DNA from: an uncultured Clostridium sp.
GTDB lineage: Bacteria; Bacillota; Clostridia; Clostridiales; Clostridiaceae
Reading direction: 5' to 3'
Assembly: GCA_946575275.1 (NCBI GenBank)
Contig: CAMNZV010000026.1
Location: forward strand, 1-11,829
DNA: 11,829 nucleotides
Below are positions 6,809 through 11,829 of this stretch, in pieces (positions within the stretch are counted from its first letter, which is position 1; each line of letters opens with the position of its first letter). Below the pieces are notes generated by a model. The model was not told the origin of the DNA and searched no databases. It worked only from the letters and a program-made list of their open reading frames with translations. The position numbers and the translations under genes are program-made.

Positions 6809-7447
6809 ATGATTAAATTAGCAATATTTGATGTGGACTACACTATTACTAAAAAGGAAACCTTAATAGAGTTTTATAAGTTTTGTTTTATTAGAGATAA
6901 AAAACTAATTAAATATTTACCTAGGGCATTGTTTTCAGGAGGTATGTATATTTTAGGAAAATATGATGAAAAACAAGTAAAGGAATCATTTTTAAAGTTC
7001 ATAAAAGGAAAAAGTGAAAATGAAGTTAAGAAATTAGCAAAAGATTATTATAATAATAGATTAAAATATATGTTATATGGAGATGCTATAAGCAAGATAA
7101 AAGAGCTTAAGAAGGAAGGATATTATATATATCTAATATCTGCATCTCCTGAATTTTATTTGTATGAGTTTTATGAAATGAAAGAAGTGGATAAGATTAT
7201 TGGTACTAGATTTTCTTTTGAAAAGTCATTATTTGTAGGTAAAATCATAGGTGGTAATTGTAAGGGTAATGAAAAGGTAAATAGATTACATGAAGAACTA
7301 GAAAAAGAAAATCTTAAAGTTGATTTCAGTGAATCCTATATGTTTTCCGATTCACTTTCAGATAAGCCATTATTAGACTTAGTTGGGAAACCTTATCTTA
7401 TTAACTATAAAAAAAGTAATTCAATTAAAAATTTAAAATGGAAGTAG
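6809..7447 (+). CDS. HAD-superfamily subfamily IB hydrolase (phosphoserine phosphatase-like)
   Basis: The 212-residue product has all four HAD motifs. Motif I is IFDVDYTIT with nucleophile Asp8 and acid/base Asp10; motif II is Ser111 in LISASPEF; motif III is probably Lys156 in KGNEKVNRL; motif IV is FSDSLSDKPLL with Asp181 and Asp185. The roughly 95 residues between motifs I and II form a helical C1 cap, as in subfamily IB, which includes phosphoserine phosphatase SerB and many phosphatases of unknown substrate. It is expected to hydrolyse a phosphomonoester in the cytoplasm through an aspartyl-phosphate intermediate with Mg2+. GGAGG (6800-6804) lies only 4 bases before ATG, a slightly tight spacing. 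The aminotransferase gene starts 8 bases after the stop, so the two are one transcript. The substrate cannot be named from sequence; phosphoserine is one option. Confidence 0.87.
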   Translation: MIKLAIFDVDYTITKKETLIEFYKFCFIRDKKLIKYLPRALFSGGMYILGKYDEKQVKESFLKFIKGKSENEVKKLAKDYYNNRLKYMLYGDAISKIKELKKEGYYIYLISASPEFYLYEFYEMKEVDKIIGTRFSFEKSLFVGKIIGGNCKGNEKVNRLHEELEKENLKVDFSESYMFSDSLSDKPLLDLVGKPYLINYKKSNSIKNLKWK

Positions 7448-7455
7448 GGATTTAA

Positions 7456-8250
7456 ATGAGTAGTGATTTATATATTGAGAATGGAAAAATAATAAAAATA
7501 ACAGAATTTAAGGAGGAAGAGGGGAAAACAATTTATGAGGTTATAAGATTAATTGGTGGAAAACCATTATTTTATGTTGAACATTATGATAGAATGGCAT
7601 TTTCTTTTAATCTTATAAATATGGAAATCCCATTTACTAAAGATGAGTTATTAGAAAACATAAATAAACTAGTAAAAAATAATAAAAGAAGTATAGGGAA
7701 TATTAAGGTTACATATAATGTTGATGCAAATGTTTTAAAAGTATTTTTTATTAAACATAAATACCCAACTAAGAAAATGTATACAGAAGGCGTTAAGACT
7801 ATTTTATATTTTGGTGAAAGAGAAAATCCAAATGCAAAGATAATAAATAATAATTTTAGGAAAAAAGTAGATGAAAAATTAGCTATTCAAGAGGCCTTTG
7901 AAGCAATTCTAGTTGATAGAAATGGAATAATAACAGAAGGAAGTAAGTCTAATATTTTTATGATAAAAGAAAATAGGCTTTATACATCTAAAATAGAAAC
8001 AGTTCTTCCAGGGATAACAAGAACAGAAATAATAAAAATGGCTATAGAAATGAATGTATTGGTAATTGAAAAGGATATAAGATATATTGATTTAAATGAG
8101 TTTGATGCCTTATTTATATCAGGAACTTCACCCAAAATATTACCTATTGCCAAGGTAGAAGAAGAAAGTTTTGATTGTAAAAATGAGCTTTTATTAAAGT
8201 TAATGGAGAAATTTAATAAAAGAATTGAAGATTATATACAAAATAGTTAA
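7456..8250 (+). CDS. Class IV pyridoxal-phosphate aminotransferase or aminodeoxychorismate lyase
   Basis: The 264-residue product belongs to the fold-type IV PLP family with branched-chain aminotransferase (IlvE), D-amino-acid aminotransferase and 4-amino-4-deoxychorismate lyase (PabC). Against D-amino-acid aminotransferase as I recall it, Lys128 (NAKII) falls on the PLP lysine, counting back 21 residues from the shared EAIL motif without a gap. Glu161 in ITEGSKSN falls on the residue that holds the pyridine nitrogen. LPGITR near residues 187-192 matches the phosphate-binding ILPGITR loop, and SGTSPKILPI near 232-241 the last active-site loop. The N-terminus has YEVIRLIGGKPLFYVEHYDRM, with the HxxR pattern common to the family. 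Length is slightly short for IlvE and normal for PabC or D-amino-acid aminotransferase. Its Shine-Dalgarno, AGGGA, overlaps the HAD stop. The family is certain; the reaction is open, with PabC (folate) or a branched-chain/D-amino acid transaminase the main options. Confidence 0.88.
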   Translation: MSSDLYIENGKIIKITEFKEEEGKTIYEVIRLIGGKPLFYVEHYDRMAFSFNLINMEIPFTKDELLENINKLVKNNKRSIGNIKVTYNVDANVLKVFFIKHKYPTKKMYTEGVKTILYFGERENPNAKIINNNFRKKVDEKLAIQEAFEAILVDRNGIITEGSKSNIFMIKENRLYTSKIETVLPGITRTEIIKMAIEMNVLVIEKDIRYIDLNEFDALFISGTSPKILPIAKVEEESFDCKNELLLKLMEKFNKRIEDYIQNS

Positions 8251-8333
8251 CAATTTATTAATAATATGTATATTCTAATTTAATAACATAAACGGGAGCT
8301 GTATTAATGATATACTTATATTATTAACATAGG

Positions 8334-8340
8334 TAAGGAG
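8334..8340 (+). promoter_or_regulatory. Ribosome binding site that sets the FapA-like gene start
   Basis: TAAGGAG abuts the ATG at 8341 with no spacer but lies 9 bases before the in-frame ATG at 8350. The second ATG is therefore the likely start. The 90-base gap before it shows no clear terminator, riboswitch or flagellar sigma promoter. Confidence 0.75.
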
Positions 8341-8349
8341 ATGATTATA

Positions 8350-10305
8350 ATGACAAAAAAATTTCATGGAAGAACCTTAGAAGAATGTTTAAAGTTGGCA
8401 TCGATGGAATTATCTCTTGAAACAAATAAGTTAAATTATAAAATTGTTAAGGAAAATAAAGGAATTTTCAAAAAGAATTGTGAAATAATTGTAGAGTTTA
8501 ATGATGAAAATGAAATATCTTTATCGGAATTAAATGAACTAATAGTGGATATTAAAGAAAAGCCAAAGATAAATGAAGAAATTGTCTCAAAGAATAGAGT
8601 AGTAGTAGATGGTGACTTAATAAAAATATATTCAGATGAAGACAAAAATTTTAAAATAGTATTTGATAATAATATAAACATATACATAAATGGAGAATTG
8701 GCTAGTAATAATAAAGAAGTATCAATTAAAGATGTTATAAAATATGTTGTAGAAACAATACCAGGTAAAAGAGAATTGAGAATAAAGTCCGATTCTATGA
8801 AAGCATATATATCAATAGAATATACCAATTCTAATATTACAAAGGTATATGCAAATGTTAAGGATGATACTATTTTTATTAAAAGTAAAATGATAAATGG
8901 AGATTTACCACCAAAGTATGAAAAAGAAGAAATTGTAAAAGCATTGAAGGAAAAGAATATAATTTATGGATTGCAAGAAGAAGCAATAGAAGAGGCAACA
9001 AATAAAACCTTAGTTAGAGATTTATTAATAGCAATTGGAAAAGAACCAATTAATGATGAAAATGATAGAATAGAGATTTACTTTCAAGGAAATAAAAGAC
9101 TTGTTGATATTGATTCTAAGGATAAAATTGATTATAGGAATTTATTTTCCATTGATAATGTAATAAGTGGAACAGTTCTTGCAGAATTAATAGAAGGGAA
9201 AATAGGAACAGATGGAATAAACATTTTTGGGAAAAATATATCAAAAAAGTTAAAGAAAAGTTTACACCTAAAAGTAGGGAATGGTTGTAAAATAGAAGGT
9301 AGCAAGGTTATTGCTAGTATTAATGGACAACCAACATTTAAAAATGGTGTTTTCTATGTACATGAAGTTTTTCAAGCACCAGCAGATGTAGATATGAAAA
9401 GTGGAAATATTAAGTTTATAGGAAATGTGAAAATTGCAAAAAACGTTAAGGAAGGAATGTGTGTAGAGGCAGGAAGTGGTGTTGATGTTTTAGGAAATGT
9501 GGATTCGGCAAAAATTATATCTCATGGAGATACAAATATTAAAGGAAGTGTAATTAATTCTAAGATAATTGGTGGTGCTGATGATATTAAAAAACAAAAT
9601 TATATAAATTGTTTAGATGATATTATAATATTGGTAGATAAATTGATTATGTATTTTTATGAATTGAAGAAAAAGATGTCAAAGATCAACCAAACTGATG
9701 GTGAAGTTATTAAGATATTAATGGAAAATAAGATACAGAGCTTACCAGAAAAGGCAAAAGAATTATTAGAATTTCTTGAAGAATCAGATACGATAAATAT
9801 TAGTACATATATAAAAGAGAAGATTATTGGATTTGGTCCATTAAAAATTGCAAATATTGATGAGTTAAAAGATTTTGAATTAGAACTTAAAAGAGTTGTA
9901 GGGCCTTTAAAAGAAGATTTAGTTGTACCGGTTGATGTTTATATTAATTATATTCAGGACTCGGAATTAAACACAACAGGTAATATTTATATTTTAGGTA
10001 AAGGGCAATACGTTTCAAGGTTAACATGTCATGGGGATATTATCTTTGCACAAGACAATGCAGTATCTAGAGGAGGAATATTATCAGCTAAAGGTAAAAT
10101 AAAGGCGGGAACAGTTGGAAGTGTAGCTGGTGTAAGTACTATTTTAAAGGTTGAAGAAGAAGGGGTTATTACTGCAAATGTTGCATATAACAATACAACA
10201 TTCTGCTTTGGTGAAAGAAAATACACATTGGAGAGCCCATCAAAACAAGTTAAGGCATACATGGATAAAAAAGGTGAAATTGTAGTTGAAAAGTTTGTAC
10301 TTTAG
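8350..10305 (+). CDS. fapA: FapA-like DUF342 protein with N-terminal Jag-N domain
   Basis: The 651-residue protein starts with FHGRTLEECLKLASMELSLE and KENKGIFKK, the pattern of the Jag-N domain of RNA-binding KhpB/Jag proteins (about residues 3-45). A less conserved stretch follows to about 250. From DYRNLFSIDNVISGTVLAEL onwards it matches FapA (DUF342), with the GxDG-x-N-x-FG turn (IGTDGINIFGK), the beta-helix repeats around FQAPADVDMKSGNI and FIGNVKIAKNVKEGM, and AGSGVDVLGNVDSAKI. About residues 413-525 form a helical hairpin, likely coiled coil, after which the right-handed beta-helix resumes (GNIYILGKGQYVSRL, GILSAKGKIKAGTVGS) to the end. FapA-family proteins are linked to flagellar assembly and cell-surface envelopes, and their exact action is unclear. 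No signal peptide or membrane segment is visible. The cheW start follows 11 bases after the stop, and its Shine-Dalgarno overlaps the stop codon, so cotranscription is very likely. Confidence 0.85.
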   Translation: MTKKFHGRTLEECLKLASMELSLETNKLNYKIVKENKGIFKKNCEIIVEFNDENEISLSELNELIVDIKEKPKINEEIVSKNRVVVDGDLIKIYSDEDKNFKIVFDNNINIYINGELASNNKEVSIKDVIKYVVETIPGKRELRIKSDSMKAYISIEYTNSNITKVYANVKDDTIFIKSKMINGDLPPKYEKEEIVKALKEKNIIYGLQEEAIEEATNKTLVRDLLIAIGKEPINDENDRIEIYFQGNKRLVDIDSKDKIDYRNLFSIDNVISGTVLAELIEGKIGTDGINIFGKNISKKLKKSLHLKVGNGCKIEGSKVIASINGQPTFKNGVFYVHEVFQAPADVDMKSGNIKFIGNVKIAKNVKEGMCVEAGSGVDVLGNVDSAKIISHGDTNIKGSVINSKIIGGADDIKKQNYINCLDDIIILVDKLIMYFYELKKKMSKINQTDGEVIKILMENKIQSLPEKAKELLEFLEESDTINISTYIKEKIIGFGPLKIANIDELKDFELELKRVVGPLKEDLVVPVDVYINYIQDSELNTTGNIYILGKGQYVSRLTCHGDIIFAQDNAVSRGGILSAKGKIKAGTVGSVAGVSTILKVEEEGVITANVAYNNTTFCFGERKYTLESPSKQVKAYMDKKGEIVVEKFVL

Positions 10306-10316
10306 GAGGATATGAT

Positions 10317-10766
10317 ATGGAAGATAAAGAATTAAAGGTACTTGTATTTGGATTAAATGGTGAATATTACGCAACTGATATTCTTGATGTAGAAAGAATA
10401 TTAGGTTATGAAGAAGCAACAGAGATGCCAGATGTACCTAAGTTTGTAAAAGGGGTAATAAATCACCAAAGTAAAATATTGCCAATAATAAGTCTTTCTA
10501 AGAAATTTAGTTTTTTAGAAAGTGATGTAAGTGATCAGACAAAAATAATAGTTGTAAAAAATGATAATAGAAAATTTGGAGTGATTGTTGATAACGTATA
10601 TGAAGTTACTGATGTAGACAATACTTCATTTGAAGAGGCACCGCCAATTACAACAACCATTTCAAAGAAATTTATTAAAGGATTAATAAAACAAGATTCT
10701 AAAATAGTAATACTATTAAATATTTCAAACATATTATCAGAGGAAGAAGAGGAACAGATTTTTTAA
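10317..10766 (+). CDS. cheW: CheW-type chemotaxis coupling protein
   Basis: CheW links receptors to the kinase CheA through two SH3-like beta-barrel lobes. The 149-residue product has the expected order: a first strand LVFGLNGEYYATDILDVERIL, the hinge TEMPDVPKFVKGVIN, then ILPIISLSKKF, IIVVKNDNRKFGVIVDNVYEV, and the closing IKGLIKQDSKIVILLNISNIL. The usual NLRG motif after GVI is replaced by Asn49-His50-Gln51-Ser52, so the normally conserved Arg used in receptor contact is absent. The acidic tail EEEEEQIF is at the C-terminus. AGGAGG (10304-10309) lies 7 bases before ATG and overlaps the stop of the FapA-like gene. The CheD Shine-Dalgarno starts right after its stop codon, so it is in the same operon. 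It could serve a specialised receptor or be one of several CheW copies, which clostridia often have. Confidence 0.9.
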   Translation: MEDKELKVLVFGLNGEYYATDILDVERILGYEEATEMPDVPKFVKGVINHQSKILPIISLSKKFSFLESDVSDQTKIIVVKNDNRKFGVIVDNVYEVTDVDNTSFEEAPPITTTISKKFIKGLIKQDSKIVILLNISNILSEEEEEQIF

Positions 10767-10777
10767 GGGAGGTACAT

Positions 10778-11266
10778 ATGGATACAGAACAAGTAAAGGT
10801 AGGAATAGCGGATTTAAATGTAGTTGTATCTCCCAAAAGTATAATGACTATAGGTTTAGGTTCTTGTATTGGAATTGCATTATATGATAAAAACTTGAAA
10901 ATAGCAGGGCTTGCACATATAATGCTGCCAGATAGTACACAATTTAATAATGTTTCTGTTCCAATGAAGTTTGCAGATTTAGCAATTCCATTACTTATTA
11001 AAGAAATGGAAAAGAAAGGTTCTTCAGTTAAGTCATTAATAGCAAAAATTGCTGGAGGAGCATCAATGTTTAACTTTTCAGATAAAAATATAGTAAGTGA
11101 CATTGGAAAAAGAAATGCTATTGCAGTAAAAGAAAAACTTAATGAAATTGGAATTAAGGTTATTGCTGAAGAAATTGGTGGTAATAAGGGTAGAACAATG
11201 ATAGTAGATTCTAATGATGGTAAGGTTACAATTAGAATTGTAGGACAAGGTATTATAACCTTATAA
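10778..11266 (+). CDS. cheD: CheD, chemoreceptor glutamine deamidase
   Basis: CheD converts specific Gln residues of chemoreceptors to Glu and, in many Firmicutes, is modulated by CheC. The 162-residue product is of normal length. The catalytic triad is present with the known spacing: Thr24 and Cys30 in MTIGLGSCIGIALYD, and His47 in GLAHIMLP. In Thermotoga CheD, Thr21, Cys27 and His44 have the same distances of 6 and 17. Later family landmarks are KFADLAIPLLI, IAGGASMF, IGKRNAIAVKEKL, EEIGGNKGRTM and GKVTIRIVGQG. GGGAGG lies 5 bases before ATG and directly follows the cheW stop. The next gene, cheB, begins 20 bases after its end. The protein is cytoplasmic and acts at receptor clusters with CheW. 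Confidence 0.95.
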   Translation: MDTEQVKVGIADLNVVVSPKSIMTIGLGSCIGIALYDKNLKIAGLAHIMLPDSTQFNNVSVPMKFADLAIPLLIKEMEKKGSSVKSLIAKIAGGASMFNFSDKNIVSDIGKRNAIAVKEKLNEIGIKVIAEEIGGNKGRTMIVDSNDGKVTIRIVGQGIITL

Positions 11267-11286
11267 GGTGAGGTGAAGCTATAAAT

Positions 11287-11730
11287 ATGATAAAAGTTGT
11301 AGTAGTAGATGATTCGGCATTTATGAGAATGATAATTACAGAAATGATAGAATCTTCTGGAAGGTTTAAAGTAATTGCAAAATTTAGAAATGGGAAAGAA
11401 TTATTAAATAAAATTCAAGAATTAAAGCCAGATGTAATTACATTGGATATTGAAATGCCAGAAATTGATGGACTTGATACATTAAAAGAACTTAAAAGAA
11501 GGGGTTTTAAGTATCCAATAATTATGCTAAGTAGTGTAGATGATTCAAATAAAACAATGCAATGTTTAGAAGCAGGTGCAATAGATTTTATTAAAAAACC
11601 AACTGACATTAGAAACCAATCAGAAGAAACGAAAGAATATATAACAGAAAAATTATATGAAATCATAAGTTATAATAGTACAAATACAAGGAGTGTTAAT
11701 AGAAAAATTAATAAAGTTAATAATGGTTAA
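11287..11730 (+). CDS. cheB: CheB receiver domain only: methylesterase gene truncated by a stop in the linker
   Basis: CheB is a response regulator whose phosphorylation by CheA switches on a C-terminal receptor methylesterase; the full protein is ~350 residues. Here the 147-residue frame contains a complete receiver: Asp8/Asp9 (VVDDSAFMR), phospho-acceptor Asp54 (ITLDIEMPEIDGLDTL), Ser82/Ser83 (IIMLSSVDD) and Lys103 (DFIKKPTD). The ISSVDD and EAGAIDFIKKPTD signature is that of CheB rather than CheY. The linker then runs SYNSTNTRSVNRKINKVNNG and meets TAA at 11728-11730, before the SxGG methylesterase domain. Composition changes sharply here. AGGTGA (11271-11276) lies 10 bases before ATG. It may be a real disrupted gene, cut by inserted DNA, or a contig end joined wrongly. 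As it stands it could still encode a receiver-only protein, but with no methylesterase. Confidence 0.85.
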   Translation: MIKVVVVDDSAFMRMIITEMIESSGRFKVIAKFRNGKELLNKIQELKPDVITLDIEMPEIDGLDTLKELKRRGFKYPIIMLSSVDDSNKTMQCLEAGAIDFIKKPTDIRNQSEETKEYITEKLYEIISYNSTNTRSVNRKINKVNNG

Positions 11731-11829
11731 AACCATATGCTTTGATCACGTCATCAAAAGTGTATACTCCAACTCCCAGATGCTTGCACCAGCCCATAGA
11801 TGGATCGCTGGAGTTTGCACACTTGGTTA
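11731..11829. other. Right-edge segment of foreign composition
   Basis: These 99 bases hold about 45% G+C, against roughly 25-30% in adjacent genes, and the change falls at the cheB stop. The segment does not continue any CheB reading frame. On the - strand one frame is open from the edge to a TAA at 11717-11719 and would encode 36 residues including NSSDPSMGWCKHLGVGVYTF and ending IKAYGFNHY; its codons are not AT-biased. A + strand frame from ATG 11723 is open too, so coding is not proved. I do not recognise either product. Insertion, mobile-element end and assembly misjoin remain possible. Confidence 0.6.
11758..11824. repeat. Imperfect inverted repeat in the foreign right-edge segment
   Basis: AAGTGT (11758-11763) pairs with ACACTT (11819-11824), and ACTCCA (11766-11771) with TGGAGT (11809-11814), separated by a 2/4-base internal loop and a 37-base apical loop. 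Such a fold could belong to a mobile-element end or structured RNA, or simply reflect chance in a coding segment. Confidence 0.4.

Noticed and set aside
8251..8340. Cyclic-di-GMP riboswitch or SigD-type flagellar promoter before the FapA-like gene
   Set aside because: The 90-base gap is too short and lacks the conserved GEMM bulges; no TAAA-N15-GCCGATAA pattern was found.
1..11829. CRISPR array, insertion sequence or phage genes
   Set aside because: No regularly spaced repeats, transposase or integrase motifs were seen. The only foreign-looking DNA is the short right-edge segment, too short to classify.

Overview
The window is AT-rich, about 30% G+C by eye, and every confident gene is on the + strand behind a strong Shine-Dalgarno sequence. 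Gene content, codon use and gene order point to a Clostridium sensu stricto chromosome. The best markers are a one-chain pyruvate:ferredoxin oxidoreductase and a FapA-cheW-cheD-cheB run. From memory, this neighbourhood resembles the corresponding part of C. acetobutylicum and C. beijerinckii; I could not check this by search.

Layout: (1) Bases 1-1546 hold the 3' end of a recJ-like exonuclease gene, cut by the window edge, followed closely by murG of peptidoglycan synthesis. The last codons of murG run through a short GC-rich hairpin that looks like the 5' end of a tRNA-Glu gene. (2) Bases 1547-1866 are a 320-base leader with three candidate promoters and a 47-base cluster of direct and inverted repeats. 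(3) Bases 1867-5370 encode pyruvate:ferredoxin oxidoreductase, closed by an intrinsic terminator. (4) Bases 5505-8250 hold a small DUF1292 protein with a Cys/His-rich N-terminus, a PHP-domain phosphoesterase, a HAD-IB hydrolase and a class IV aminotransferase. Terminators separate the first two of these units, and the last two genes form a tight pair. (5) Bases 8350-11730 are a motility and chemotaxis operon: a FapA-like DUF342 protein with a Jag-N domain, cheW, cheD, and the receiver half of cheB.

The metabolic genes serve central energy metabolism (pyruvate to acetyl-CoA, CO2 and reduced ferredoxin) and phosphoester or amino-donor chemistry. The chemotaxis genes act together: CheW couples receptors to CheA, CheD deamidates receptors, and CheB demethylates them once its receiver is phosphorylated. 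Genes for CheR, CheA and the flagellar switch would be expected further downstream but lie outside the window.

The main anomaly is at the right edge. The cheB reading frame stops in the linker after the receiver domain. The last ~100 bases then change abruptly to about 45% G+C, contain an imperfect inverted repeat, and can be read on the - strand as the end of a foreign gene. This is either a real insertion that truncated cheB or a misjoined contig end. I found no convincing new defence, mobile or RNA system. Apart from the right edge, the window is mostly ordinary clostridial core genome with a few points worth checking.
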